Notes under the pieces: generated by a model
What the model saw: only the letters and a program-made list of their open reading frames with translations
Databases searched by the model: none
Told to the model about the DNA's origin: nothing
In this document: piece after piece, positions 36,813 through 45,976 of the stretch
How the letters are laid out: the number at the start of each line of letters is the position of its first letter
Position numbering within the stretch: the first letter of the stretch is position 1
Position numbers and translations under genes: made by a program
NCBI RefSeq assembly: GCF_001426265.1
Contig: NZ_LMDG01000034.1
Location: 44,648-108,647 of the forward strand
Direction of reading: 5' to 3'
Origin: Rhizobium sp. Root1220
GTDB lineage: Bacteria; Pseudomonadota; Alphaproteobacteria; Rhizobiales; Rhizobiaceae
DNA length: 64,000 nucleotides

Positions 36813-37252
36813 GATGATCCCCTTTCCTAGGGCTTGTCAGGTTGCGGCTGCCAGTCCTTGGCGCCGTTGTCTATCTGATGACCGGAATATAAGGCCGGAC
36901 CAATCAAACGAACAGCGCTAAAGCATCAACTCACCATTGCATCCAGCGCATAACTAGCGCTTGCTTGCTCAATTATTAACCCACAAATCGATCACCTCGA
37001 TTGTGAATCACGCCTAACACCGGCTACCTCTACTCCAGAGAAACGCTCCGCCGCGCAAGGCGGGCGCAGGCGATCGGGAATTTAAGAGATATTTAACCGT
37101 TTTAATTGACCGGTCGTGCCGTTTTCCGTCGGCATCTCACAAACTTCCGGGAAAATGAGTGGCCTGTGCACATATTGCGTCAGACGCATACGTCCAGCAC
37201 TAATGACGGAGGCCCACGCGGATGCGTTCAAATACTGGGCAAGGAGAGGAAG
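36813..37252. other. Intergenic region downstream of 6S RNA
   Basis: This stretch of about 440 nt is AT-richer than the surroundings. I see no coding region with a ribosome binding site and family support. It should carry the DUF1127 promoter and the 3' end of the 6S transcript; I could not place a convincing terminator. Confidence 0.4.
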
Positions 37253-37410
37253 TGCGATCCGCGGCAACCGGTGGATGTTTACGATCCTGGGTGCCTACAA
37301 ACGTAGGTGGGCGCCATATGTCCAGGCCCACGAGCCTGGTCAGGGACAGCTCCCTTTGGATCGAGTATGGCCCCAGGGATTGTGGTTCCTGTCGAGAGGC
37401 GCAGATCGCA
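37253..37410 (-). ncRNA. ssrS: 6S RNA
   Basis: 6S RNA binds sigma-70 RNA polymerase and mimics an open promoter. The region folds as a long rod: closing arms TGCGATCTGCG and CGCGGATCGCA (minus-strand sense) pair over 11 bp at the ends; CCTGGG pairs with CCCAGG further in; terminal hairpins CAGGC/GCCTG and CCTAC/GTAGG cap it. The 5' side reads CCACAATCCCTGGGGCC, resembling known alphaproteobacterial 6S. It lies directly downstream of zapA, the usual place. The mature ends are estimates (about 158 nt). A TATATAA -10 element sits just upstream at about 37415-37421. Confidence 0.85.
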
Positions 37411-37414
37411 TGAG

Positions 37415-37421
37415 TTATATA
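37415..37421 (-). promoter_or_regulatory. -10 element of 6S RNA
   Basis: TATATAA in minus-strand sense lies about 5 nt before the predicted 6S 5' end. A -35 element is not clear. Confidence 0.45.
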
Positions 37422-37468
37422 AGGCCGATCGCGCCTGCGCGCCAGAGGGTCTTGACCACCCTCCCGAC

Positions 37469-37846
37469 TTAATTGAGTTCGGCGGGGGATCGGCCGTTCA
37501 GCTTGTCCGTTATGCCACGGATCTGGCCGCTCACTTCGATGATCGCCGCCGCGAGGCTCTCCTCCGTGCGCGCCGTTGCGGCAAGTACCGTGTCGCGATT
37601 GCCGCGCAATGTTTCGAGCTCCGATTCGAGGCCGGAAACGCGACGGCTCAGTTCCGAAATCTCGTCCATGATCATGATTCCGGCCATGACCGTGATCCTG
37701 AGATCGCCGATTTCGCCAAATTGATCCTTGAGATGACCGACATACCGATCAAAGCGGGTGGCAAGGTCGGTGAGGTGATCCTCCTGCCCCTCCTCGCAGG
37801 CCATACGATAGGCCTTTCCGTCGATCGTTACCGTTACCTGCGCCAT
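37469..37846 (-). CDS. zapA: Cell division protein ZapA
   Basis: ZapA bundles and stabilises FtsZ filaments. The 125-residue protein starts with the family domain AQVTVTIDGKAYRMACEEGQE, followed by LTDLATRFDRYVGHLKDQFG and a C-terminal coiled coil (ELSRRVSGLESELETLRGNR). The start lies 15 nt after the preceding gene, so both are co-transcribed. 6S RNA follows it. Confidence 0.94.
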   Translation of the reverse strand: MAQVTVTIDGKAYRMACEEGQEDHLTDLATRFDRYVGHLKDQFGEIGDLRITVMAGIMIMDEISELSRRVSGLESELETLRGNRDTVLAATARTEESLAAAIIEVSGQIRGITDKLNGRSPAELN

Positions 37847-37861
37847 TTAACCTGCCCTTCA

Positions 37862-38137
37862 CTAGCGGTCGAGAACCGCTCGGATCGTCTCCATCGCCGT
37901 CACCAGTCGCCGCGACACTTCGCGGTTGACCTCTTCCAGACGGTTCGCACGGAACTCCGCCTGATCGAGCTCCTGGGCAAGCTTCGATCGGTCGGCATGC
38001 ACCCGGCGCACTTCACCTTCGATCTCGCCGTGGTCTCGCTGTCGCTCAATGCGCATGTCGACAGCGTTTTCGAGACCCGAAATCGCCTGCCGCAGCTCGC
38101 TGAGTGCCGTTTCCATGGTTTTGACTGTGGGTGTCAT
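37862..38137 (-). CDS. DUF4164 coiled-coil protein
   Basis: This 91-residue protein is almost entirely heptad-patterned (LSELRQAISGLENAVDMRIE, then DRSKLAQELDQAEFRANRLE), so it is a cytoplasmic coiled coil. GGAG 4 nt before the ATG at 38137 selects the start. It precedes zapA by 15 nt. The constant pairing with zapA suggests a role in Z-ring function, possibly like ZapB; that is inference. Confidence 0.85.
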   Translation of the reverse strand: MTPTVKTMETALSELRQAISGLENAVDMRIERQRDHGEIEGEVRRVHADRSKLAQELDQAEFRANRLEEVNREVSRRLVTAMETIRAVLDR

Positions 38138-38372
38138 GTCTCTCCGGTTCCCCGCGCAAGACCCGCGAATCGGCTGCAGAAACCGATTCAATATGTGAAA
38201 AAGGATACGCACCTCGCCAATGGCGCGTCAATAAAGACACCCTGGCCACAACCGACCTATCCTGTGGATGACGGAAACCGCCGGGGTCACCATGCCAGTT
38301 TCAACTTTTGTAAAAATGAGTGGTCAAATGTCTAAAATCGTCGCACCCACCCCGCAAACGCCCCGCAATTTA

Positions 38373-38400
38373 TTGACTTGGCCGTTCCAACTGCTATGTG
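38373..38400 (+). promoter_or_regulatory. Candidate promoter of tkt
   Basis: TTGACT at 38373-38378 and TATGTG at 38395-38400 with a 16-nt spacer, about 70 nt before the transketolase start. Confidence 0.5.
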
Positions 38401-38470
38401 TCACCCGCTCTCATTGATGGTCTCCACAGGCTGAGGCCATTCCCCGACACTCGGAACCCGCGGAACAGCC

Positions 38471-40444
38471 ATGACCTCTCCTGAACAACACGACCGGATG
38501 GCAAATGCGATCCGTTTCCTCGCCATGGATGCCGTCGAAAAGGCGAATTCCGGCCACCCTGGCATGCCAATGGGCATGGCCGATGTGGCGACGGTCCTGT
38601 TCACAAAATATCTTCGCTTCGATCCCAAGAAGCCACATTGGCCGAACCGCGACCGCTTCGTGCTCTCGGCAGGCCATGGCTCGATGCTGCTCTATTCGCT
38701 GCTGTATCTAACCGGCTACCCTGATATGACGGTCGAAGACCTGAAGCAGTTCCGCCAGCTTGGCTCGAAGACAGCCGGCCACCCGGAATACGGCCACGCC
38801 ACCGGCATTGAAACGACCACCGGTCCGCTCGGCCAGGGCATTGCCAATTCCGTCGGCATGGCGATTGCCGAGCGCAAGCTGCGCGAGGAATTTGGCGCTG
38901 AGCTGCAGGATCACTACACCTATGCCATCTGCGGCGACGGCTGCCTGATGGAAGGCATCAGTCACGAGGCGATCGCGCTCGCCGGCCACCTGAAGCTGAA
39001 CAAGCTCGTTCTCTTCTGGGACAACAACTCTATCACCATCGACGGCGCGGTATCGCTGTCCGACTCGACCGACCAGATCATGCGCTTCAAGGCTGTTCAC
39101 TGGAACACGATCGAAGTCGACGGCCACGACCAGGCCGCCATCTCGGCTGCAATCGAAGCCGCTCACAAGTCCGACCGCCCGACCTTCATCGCCTGCAAGA
39201 CGATCATCGGCTTCGGCGCACCGAACAAGCAGGGCACGCACAAGGTCCACGGCAACCCGCTCGGCGCCGAAGAAATCGCTGCCACCCGCAAGGCGCTCGA
39301 CTGGGAATACGAACCCTTCGTCGTCCCGGCAGACGTTCTCGACGCATGGCGCGCTGCCGGGACCCGCTCGGTCGCGTTGGCCAAGGCATGGGAAGACGGC
39401 CTGGCCAAGGCTCCGGCCAAGGCCGAATTCACCCGCCGTTTTGCCGGCGAGCTGCCCGAAGGCTTCGATGCTGCCATCAGCGCCTACAAGAAGAAGCTTG
39501 CCGAAACCAAGCCGACGATTGCGACGCGCAAGGCCTCCGAAGACGCGCTCGAGGTCATCAACGGCCTCCTGCCGGAAACGCTCGGCGGCTCCGCCGACCT
39601 GACGCCGTCGAACAACACCAAGACCAGCCAGATGGTGTCGATCACCCCGACCGACTTCTCCGGCCGATACATGCACTGGGGTATCCGCGAGCACGGCATG
39701 GCATCCGCCATGAACGGCATCTCGCTGCATGGCGGCCTCATTCCCTACGGTGGTGGCTTCATGATCTTCTCGGATTATTGCCGCCCGCCGATCCGCCTCG
39801 CTTCGTTGATGGGCATCCGCGTCATCCACGTCCTGACGCATGACTCGATCGGCGTCGGGGAAGATGGCCCGACCCATCAGCCCGTCGAGCAGATCGCAGG
39901 CCTGCGTGCCGTTCCGAACCTGCGGGTCTTCCGACCGGCGGACGCCACGGAAACGGCCGAATGCTGGCAGATCGCCATCAAGTCTCAGAACCACCCGTCG
40001 GCTCTCGCCCTGACCCGCCAGAACCTGACGACGGTCCGCACCGAATACAGCGAAAACAACCTTTGCGAACTGGGTGCCTACACGCTCGCCGGCAATGCCG
40101 ATGCAAAGGTGACGATCTTTGCCTCGGGCTCCGAAGTCGAACTCGCCGTCGCGGCGCGCGCCACGCTGGAAGCCAAGGGCGTCACCGTCCGTGTGGTTTC
40201 GGTTCCCTGCACCGAACTTTTCTTTGACCAGCCGGACGCCTACCGCAAGGAAATTCTGGGCAACTCGCCGGTCAAGATCGCCGTTGAAGCTGCGGTTCGC
40301 GAGGGCTGGGACGCGTTCATCGGACCGGAAGGCACCTTTATCGGGATGAAGGGCTTCGGCGCTTCCGGCCCGGCCAAGGACGTCTTCAAGCATTTCGGCA
40401 TCACCGCGGACGCCGTGGTTGCTGCCGTGGAAGCAAAACTCTAA
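38471..40444 (+). CDS. tkt: Transketolase
   Basis: Transketolase transfers two-carbon units between sugar phosphates with thiamine diphosphate. The 657-residue protein has NSGHPGMPMGMADVATVLF, the ThDP/Mg site GDGCLMEGISHEAIALAG with following DNNSITIDG, the pyrimidine domain HWGIREHGMASAMNG and HDSIGVGEDGPTHQPVEQ, and the C-terminal domain SVPCTELFFDQPDAYRKE. It is full length. gap follows after 61 nt, in the same direction. Confidence 0.97.
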   Translation: MTSPEQHDRMANAIRFLAMDAVEKANSGHPGMPMGMADVATVLFTKYLRFDPKKPHWPNRDRFVLSAGHGSMLLYSLLYLTGYPDMTVEDLKQFRQLGSKTAGHPEYGHATGIETTTGPLGQGIANSVGMAIAERKLREEFGAELQDHYTYAICGDGCLMEGISHEAIALAGHLKLNKLVLFWDNNSITIDGAVSLSDSTDQIMRFKAVHWNTIEVDGHDQAAISAAIEAAHKSDRPTFIACKTIIGFGAPNKQGTHKVHGNPLGAEEIAATRKALDWEYEPFVVPADVLDAWRAAGTRSVALAKAWEDGLAKAPAKAEFTRRFAGELPEGFDAAISAYKKKLAETKPTIATRKASEDALEVINGLLPETLGGSADLTPSNNTKTSQMVSITPTDFSGRYMHWGIREHGMASAMNGISLHGGLIPYGGGFMIFSDYCRPPIRLASLMGIRVIHVLTHDSIGVGEDGPTHQPVEQIAGLRAVPNLRVFRPADATETAECWQIAIKSQNHPSALALTRQNLTTVRTEYSENNLCELGAYTLAGNADAKVTIFASGSEVELAVAARATLEAKGVTVRVVSVPCTELFFDQPDAYRKEILGNSPVKIAVEAAVREGWDAFIGPEGTFIGMKGFGASGPAKDVFKHFGITADAVVAAVEAKL

Positions 40445-40505
40445 GGGAGCGCTCAAGCGCTCTCCACCTCAATCAGCAAGCCCCATCCCTAGGGAGTGAA
40501 TGCAT

Positions 40506-41516
40506 ATGACTGTCAAGGTTGCCATCAACGGTTTCGGCCGTATCGGCCGCAACGTTCTCCGCGCTATCGTCGAATCAGGTCGCACCGACATCGAAGTCGT
40601 TGCCATCAACGACCTCGGCCCGGTCGAAACCAACGCCCATCTGCTGCGCTACGATTCGATCCACGGCAAGTTCCCGGCATCGGTCAAGGTCGAAGGCGAC
40701 ACGATCGTTGTCGGCAACGGCAAGCCGATCAAGGTCACCGCGATCAAGGATCCGGCTACGCTGCCGCACAAGGAACTCGGCGTCGACATCGCGATGGAAT
40801 GCACCGGCATTTTCACCACGCGTGACAAGGCCGCCGCCCACCTGACCGCCGGCGCCAAGCGCGTCATCGTCTCGGCTCCTGCCGATGGCGCTGACCTGAC
40901 CGTCGTGTTCGGCGTCAACGACGACAAGCTGACCAAGGAACATCTGGTCATCTCCAACGCATCCTGCACGACAAACTGCCTCGTGCCGGTCGTCAAGGTT
41001 CTCGATGACGCGGTCGGTATCGACCACGGCTTCATGACCACCATCCATTCCTACACCGGCGACCAGCCGACGCTCGACACGATGCACAAGGATCTCTATC
41101 GCGCCCGCGCCGCGGCTTTGTCGATGATCCCCACCTCGACCGGTGCTGCCAAGGCCGTTGGACTAGTCCTGCCGCACCTCAAGGGCAAGCTCGACGGCAC
41201 CTCGATCCGCGTTCCGACCCCGAACGTTTCTGTCGTCGACTTCAAGTTCGTCGCCAAGCGCGACACCACGGTTGCCGAGATCAACGAAGCCATCAAGGCT
41301 GCCGGCGACGGCAAGCTCAAGGGCATCCTTGGCTACACCGATGAGCCGCTGGTTTCCCGCGACTTCAACCATGACAGCCATTCGTCGATCTTCGCATTCG
41401 ACCAGACCAAGGTTCTGGAAGGCAAGTTCGTGCGCATCCTGACCTGGTACGACAACGAATGGGGCTTCTCCAGCCGCATGTCCGACACAGCCGTCGCCTT
41501 CGCCAAGACGATTTAA
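40506..41516 (+). CDS. gap: Glyceraldehyde-3-phosphate dehydrogenase, type I
   Basis: GAPDH interconverts glyceraldehyde 3-phosphate and 1,3-bisphosphoglycerate with NAD(P). The 336-residue protein has the Rossmann motif INGFGRIGRNVLRA, the catalytic cysteine in SNASCTTNCLVPVVK, HSYTGDQPTLD and WYDNEWGFSSRM. GGGAG 9 nt before the ATG at 40506 selects this start over an ATG two codons upstream. The gene ends in a strong terminator. Confidence 0.97.
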   Translation: MTVKVAINGFGRIGRNVLRAIVESGRTDIEVVAINDLGPVETNAHLLRYDSIHGKFPASVKVEGDTIVVGNGKPIKVTAIKDPATLPHKELGVDIAMECTGIFTTRDKAAAHLTAGAKRVIVSAPADGADLTVVFGVNDDKLTKEHLVISNASCTTNCLVPVVKVLDDAVGIDHGFMTTIHSYTGDQPTLDTMHKDLYRARAAALSMIPTSTGAAKAVGLVLPHLKGKLDGTSIRVPTPNVSVVDFKFVAKRDTTVAEINEAIKAAGDGKLKGILGYTDEPLVSRDFNHDSHSSIFAFDQTKVLEGKFVRILTWYDNEWGFSSRMSDTAVAFAKTI

Positions 41517-41541
41517 GGTTCTTGCAACAAGACCTCCGAAA

Positions 41542-41574
41542 GCGGCTCGGGAAACCGGGCCGCTTTTCGTTTTG
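41542..41574 (+). terminator. Intrinsic terminator after gap
   Basis: GCGGCTCGG at 41542-41550 and CCGGGCCGC at 41555-41563 form a stem with a GAAA loop, followed by TTTTCGTTTT. Confidence 0.85.
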
Positions 41575-41672
41575 GTCGCGTGACTGGTCAGGTTGCCGCG
41601 GTGCATCAAACTGGTTAGCTTGCCAAACGGACCAACTTGACGGTCAGGCACAGCAAACTGGCGGACTCAGTG

Positions 41673-41813
41673 ATGAGAGTACTGATGCTGGCAATCGTTC
41701 TGACCATGATCGGCAGCGTGTTGAGCATCAGTCTCGTTGGCGGTCGGAGCTCGAAGCAGGTCGCAAAGGGTCAGCCGCTGATGGAATCGGCGAGAGCAAT
41801 GGGTCCGCGTTGA
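41673..41813 (+). CDS. Possible small membrane protein
   Basis: A 46-residue frame starts MRVLMLAIVLTMIGSVLSIS, a single membrane-anchor or signal-like helix, and continues with a short polar tail ending MGPR. The ribosome binding site is poor and I recognise no family. It is listed because the hydrophobic profile is gene-like; it may be chance. Confidence 0.35.
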   Translation: MRVLMLAIVLTMIGSVLSISLVGGRSSKQVAKGQPLMESARAMGPR

Positions 41814-41918
41814 CAGGATGCAGGATGACGCCGGATTGGCGTCGATATTGTCTGGCGCAGCACAGTCGATCGCCGTACGGTAACGCCTTGCCGCTATGCA
41901 GAACTTGAAAGAGAGCCC

Positions 41919-42233
41919 ATGGATTATTTTACAATTGAGGTCGGTGCACGCGCCGTCGCGTGCTTCCGCTCCGAGAATTCCGACGACGCCAAGCATTTCT
42001 TCGAGGCCGAGGATTTTCGGGACGACCTGAAGATCCTGCAGTCGGAGGGTGCACCCGTATGGGATGGCGTCAGCAAGCTGGGCCTTCGCAGGGCAACTGC
42101 GGAAGAGGCCAGCGAAGTCGAGAACGCATACGAGTTCGATGACGATCCCGAGCGAACCGTGGACGACGAATTCGTGGTCTTCCTGATCCCGATTTCGGAT
42201 ATCAGCGACGAGGACGACGACATCGAACCATGA
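41919..42233 (+). CDS. Uncharacterised acidic protein
   Basis: I recognise no function for this 104-residue protein. It is strongly acidic, with a C-terminal tail DISDEDDDIEP, and has an alpha/beta-like N-terminus (YFTIEVGARAVACFRSEN). GAGAG lies before the ATG. Codon use resembles the neighbours. It stands alone between gap and the antiporter gene with no terminator before the next gene. Confidence 0.7.
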   Translation: MDYFTIEVGARAVACFRSENSDDAKHFFEAEDFRDDLKILQSEGAPVWDGVSKLGLRRATAEEASEVENAYEFDDDPERTVDDEFVVFLIPISDISDEDDDIEP

Positions 42234-42626
42234 GCCTCTGGGGCTCTGCACTTTGCTTGCAACGGACGCTGAAGGCGCTGCGTTGGCACGCCTTGTCCGA
42301 GCTGGTCAAGGCAAAGGGGCGCCACCGCTCTTCCACCGCGAGATGAGTGGTCAAGAAAAGTACGGCAGGTCGCTTTTTGCCCTCCTGTCGCCCGAATTGC
42401 CCCTACACTCCATCTTGACTCTGTCCAAACGACTTGTCACCCGCATACCAATCAGCAGCATGACGCCGCAGAACAGCAAGGTTGGGCCGCAAGGCCTACC
42501 CTTCGATTCGATTTTGCCGTTAACTGGCGGGATCGGATTGGAACGGAGAAATACGAAGGCAATTCCGAAGCGACTGCTTGGCACCGGCGTCTTGCAGTAT
42601 TGAATGGCAGATGAGGGAAACGGCAT
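42234..42626. other. Intergenic region upstream of the antiporter gene
   Basis: This stretch of about 390 nt has open frames on both strands but none with a ribosome binding site and a recognisable protein pattern. It probably holds the antiporter promoter. I see no RNA structure. Confidence 0.4.
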
Positions 42627-44477
42627 ATGGAAGCATTCTACATCGTCGTGCTTGTGTCGACGGCGCTGGTGCTTCTTGCGGCCTTCTCCAGCCTGCTTGC
42701 CTTCCGCTTCGGCGCCCCTCTTCTCCTGCTCTTCCTCGCTATCGGCCTCTTGGCGGGCACCGACGGCCTGGGGATTGAATTCACCAACAACTACCTCGCC
42801 TATATTCTCGGCTCCATCGCGCTTGCGATCATCCTCTTCGATTCCGGCTTCGGCACGCCCGTGCAGGCATTCAAGCATGCGGCGATACCCGCGCTGACCT
42901 TGGCATCCGTCGGAGTGCTGATGACGGCCGCGCTTGTTGCTGTTGCCGCAATGTGGCTGCTGCGCTTCACTTGGCTCGAAGGCATGCTGCTCGGTTCGAT
43001 CGTGGCCTCGACCGACGCCGCCGCGGTGTTCTTCCTGCTACGCATCGGCGGCATCAACATCCGCGACAAGGTGCGCTCCACGCTGGAAGTGGAATCCGGA
43101 ACCAACGACCCGATGGCGATCTTCCTGACGATCGCGCTGGTCGAGGTTCTGGCATCCGGCGAACGCTATGGCGGCATCAATGTCAGCATGCTGGCGATGT
43201 TTGTGCAGCAGATGGGCCTTGGCGTCATATTGGGTCTGTTGGGCGGCATGATGATCGTGCTGATCGTCGGCAAGCTCGATACCGATCGCGGCCTGACACC
43301 GATCTTCGTGCTGGCGCTGGCACTCCTCGTCTTTTCCGCGACCGGCACGGTCGGCGGCAGCGGCTTCCTGGCCGTCTACGTGGCCGGCATCTACGCCGGC
43401 AATGGGAAGCTGCCGGGCTACGCCTCCATCAAGCGTTTCCAGGACGGCATGACCTGGCTCGCGCAGATCATCATGTTCCTCGTGCTAGGGCTTCTGGCCA
43501 CCCCGTCGCAATTTCCGGCGATCGCCATACCGGCCGTGCTGCTTGCACTGTTCCTGATCTTCATCGCCCGCCCATTGGCGATCTGGCTGTCGCTGCTGCC
43601 CTATGACTATACCCAGCAGGAGATCGGCTTCGTCGCCTGGGTCGGCCTGCGCGGCGCCGTCTCCATCCTGCTTGCCATCATGCCGATCCTTGGTGGCCTG
43701 GAAAACGGGCAGGTCTACTTCAACACCGCATTCATCATCGTGCTGGTCTCGCTGCTGGTGCAGGGCTGGACCATCAAACCCGTTGCCAAGAAGCTCGGCC
43801 TGATCATTCCGCCCCGCATGGGTGCCGTCGACAAGGTCGAGGTCGACCTGCCGGGTGCCGCCAACCACGAGCTCCTCTCCTACCGCGTCATCAAGGATAG
43901 CCCGGTCCTGCGCGGCGAGCGCATCCCACGCTGGGCGACCCCTTCGCTCGTCATCCGCGACGGCAAGTCGATGCGCTATCAATATGCGGGACGGCTCAGG
44001 GAAAACGACCTCGTCTACCTTTTCGTCGTGCCGTCCTACTCACGCCTTCTCGACAAGCTTTTTGCCAGTCGCGCAGCGGTGGAAGAGGACGATGCGGATT
44101 TCTTCGGCGCCTTTGCGATCTCTCCGGCCCGCCCCGCTGCCGATCTCGACGCCGCCTATGGTCCTGGCCTGCTCAATGAATCGGAGAAAGGCCTGACGAT
44201 CGCCGACCTCATGAAACAGCGGCTCGGCGGCAAGGCCGAGTATGCGGATCGGGTTAGATTGGGCTCGATCATTCTGATCGTCCGCGACCTCGACGACCAC
44301 GACCACATCACCTCCGTCGGCATGTCGCTCGAAGCCGTAGAGCCGGCAACGAAGCTGCCCATCTTCCTCAATCTCCATGATATCAAGGACCGCATCAGGG
44401 ACCGATTGAACGGACGCAAGAGCCGGGAAGCCACGACCGCTGGGGCACCCGGCAAAGGCGATGGAAACCCCCGCTGA
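42627..44477 (+). CDS. Potassium/proton antiporter, CPA1 type (NhaP2/CvrA-like)
   Basis: This 616-residue protein exchanges monovalent cations, usually K+, for protons. The first 395 residues form a CPA transporter domain of about twelve helices with ASTDAAAVFFLLRIGG, the TDAA region bearing an ion-binding Asp, and VESGTNDPMAIFLTIAL, the ND pair of the CPA1 group. The C-terminal 200 residues are cytoplasmic and include a TrkA_C-like regulatory domain (LLSYRVIKDSPVLRGERIP, later LGSIILIVRDL). GAGGG precedes the ATG. Its place inside the glycolytic gene cluster is probably incidental. Confidence 0.92.
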   Translation: MEAFYIVVLVSTALVLLAAFSSLLAFRFGAPLLLLFLAIGLLAGTDGLGIEFTNNYLAYILGSIALAIILFDSGFGTPVQAFKHAAIPALTLASVGVLMTAALVAVAAMWLLRFTWLEGMLLGSIVASTDAAAVFFLLRIGGINIRDKVRSTLEVESGTNDPMAIFLTIALVEVLASGERYGGINVSMLAMFVQQMGLGVILGLLGGMMIVLIVGKLDTDRGLTPIFVLALALLVFSATGTVGGSGFLAVYVAGIYAGNGKLPGYASIKRFQDGMTWLAQIIMFLVLGLLATPSQFPAIAIPAVLLALFLIFIARPLAIWLSLLPYDYTQQEIGFVAWVGLRGAVSILLAIMPILGGLENGQVYFNTAFIIVLVSLLVQGWTIKPVAKKLGLIIPPRMGAVDKVEVDLPGAANHELLSYRVIKDSPVLRGERIPRWATPSLVIRDGKSMRYQYAGRLRENDLVYLFVVPSYSRLLDKLFASRAAVEEDDADFFGAFAISPARPAADLDAAYGPGLLNESEKGLTIADLMKQRLGGKAEYADRVRLGSIILIVRDLDDHDHITSVGMSLEAVEPATKLPIFLNLHDIKDRIRDRLNGRKSREATTAGAPGKGDGNPR

Positions 44478-44550
44478 ACGCCTTGCGTCTGTGATGATCC
44501 TTGCTATGGTCCCCGCATCTTTTTGGGCAATATAACGAACGGACTTTCCC

Positions 44551-45753
44551 ATGCCTTCCTTCAAGACCCTCGACGATCTCACCGATATTGCTGGAAAGCG
44601 CATTCTCGTTCGCGTCGACCTCAACGTCCCGGTAAAGGACGGCAAAGTCACCGACGTCACCCGGATCGAGCGTGTCGCCCCGACGATCCTCGAGCTGTCC
44701 GGGAAGGGTGCCAAAGTCATCCTGCTTGCTCATTTTGGCCGCCCCAAGGACGGCCCTTCGCCGGACCTGTCGCTGTCGCTCATCGCTCCCTCCGTCGAGG
44801 AGGTGCTCGACCATGCTGTGCTGACGGCGACAGACAGCATCGGCGACGCAGCGGCAGCGGCTGTCGCCGGCATGAAGAACGGCGACATCCTGCTTCTCGA
44901 AAACACCCGTTTCCACAAGGGCGAGGAAAAGAACGATCCTGATTTCGTCAAGGCGCTGGCGGCCAATGGTGATATATACGTCAACGACGCCTTCTCGGCG
45001 GCCCACCGTGCCCATGCGTCGACAGAAGGTCTCGCACGCCAATTGCCCGCACACGCTGGCCGCACGATGCAGGCGGAGCTGGAAGCGCTCGAACAGGGTC
45101 TCGGCAATCCGACCCGCCCCGTCGTTGCCATCGTCGGCGGCGCCAAGGTCTCCAGCAAGATCGATCTCCTGATGAACCTCGTGAAGAAGGTCGATGCGCT
45201 GGTGATCGGTGGCGGCATGGCCAACACCTTTATCGCCGCGCGCGGCACAAACGTCGGCAAGTCGCTCTGCGAACACGATCTCGCCGACACTGCCCGCCAG
45301 ATCATGATCGAGGCCGCAACGGCCGGCTGCGCCATCATTCTTCCCGAGGACGGCGTGGTCGCCCGTGAATTCAAGGCTGGCGCTGCCAACGAGACCGTGG
45401 CAATCGACGCAATCCCCGCGGACGCAATGGTTCTCGATGTCGGTCCGAAATCGATTGACGCCATCAAAGCATGGATCGAGCGTGCCAACACACTGGTCTG
45501 GAACGGCCCACTCGGTGCCTTCGAGATCGAACCCTTCGACACGGCAACCGTGGCAGCTGCGAAATATGCCGCGGAACGCACCAGGGCTGGAAAGCTGATT
45601 TCCGTCGCAGGCGGCGGTGACACGGTATCGGCGCTCAACCACGCAGGCGTCGCCGACGACTTCAGCTATGTCTCGACAGCGGGCGGCGCTTTCCTGGAGT
45701 GGATGGAAGGCAAGGTGCTTCCGGGCGTGGAAGTTCTGGTAAAAGCGAAGTAA
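44551..45753 (+). CDS. pgk: Phosphoglycerate kinase
   Basis: Phosphoglycerate kinase interconverts 1,3-bisphosphoglycerate and 3-phosphoglycerate with ADP/ATP. The 400-residue protein has RILVRVDLNVPVKDGKVTD, LLAHFGRPKD, DAFSAAHRAHAS, the nucleotide site VGGAKVSSKIDLL, and GGGDTVSALNHAGVADDFSY. It is standard length. It follows the antiporter gene by 73 nt and precedes the aldolase. Confidence 0.97.
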   Translation: MPSFKTLDDLTDIAGKRILVRVDLNVPVKDGKVTDVTRIERVAPTILELSGKGAKVILLAHFGRPKDGPSPDLSLSLIAPSVEEVLDHAVLTATDSIGDAAAAAVAGMKNGDILLLENTRFHKGEEKNDPDFVKALAANGDIYVNDAFSAAHRAHASTEGLARQLPAHAGRTMQAELEALEQGLGNPTRPVVAIVGGAKVSSKIDLLMNLVKKVDALVIGGGMANTFIAARGTNVGKSLCEHDLADTARQIMIEAATAGCAIILPEDGVVAREFKAGAANETVAIDAIPADAMVLDVGPKSIDAIKAWIERANTLVWNGPLGAFEIEPFDTATVAAAKYAAERTRAGKLISVAGGGDTVSALNHAGVADDFSYVSTAGGAFLEWMEGKVLPGVEVLVKAK

Positions 45754-45851
45754 GCGGCAAAAGCCGATTTAACAAATTTTACATGTAGATAGACCGCAGC
45801 GCACAAGTGTCTTCGGTCTTTTGTTCAAAGCAAAGGCAAAAGCCCAGACTT

Positions 45852-45882
45852 TCAAACGATTGAAAAAAATTCAATCGTTTGA
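45852..45882. promoter_or_regulatory. Tandem operator-like palindromes before the aldolase gene
   Basis: A 13-bp inverted repeat with a 5-nt A-loop spans 45852-45882. Each arm is itself a near-palindrome with a central CG: TCAAACGATTGA (45852-45863) and TCAATCGTTTGA (45871-45882), the pattern of LacI-family operators. The site is 95 nt before the aldolase ATG, and a TATAAA lies at 45909. No U-run follows on either strand, so it is not a terminator. Confidence 0.55.
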
Positions 45883-45976
45883 GTCATTTCGAGTGCCGTT
45901 TTCCCTGCTATAAACTTCTGATATCGCCGACCTATATTCATTGGTTGATGATTTTTCTTGATGTGGAGAGAGCGAT

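Noticed and set aside
37307..38335. A 342-codon plus-strand frame over zapA and 6S RNA
   Set aside because: It crosses zapA, the coiled-coil gene and the 6S RNA on the other strand; no ribosome binding site or family pattern.
38708..40456. A 582-codon open frame on the minus strand
   Set aside because: It is antisense to transketolase, whose motifs are complete; the antisense protein has no recognisable family pattern.
42351..42878. A minus-strand small membrane protein before the antiporter
   Set aside because: The frame runs into the antiporter gene and lacks a ribosome binding site; the hydrophobic patch is short.
45852..45882. Intrinsic terminator of pgk
   Set aside because: The inverted repeat is AT-rich and no U-run follows on either strand; two operator-like palindromes explain it better.
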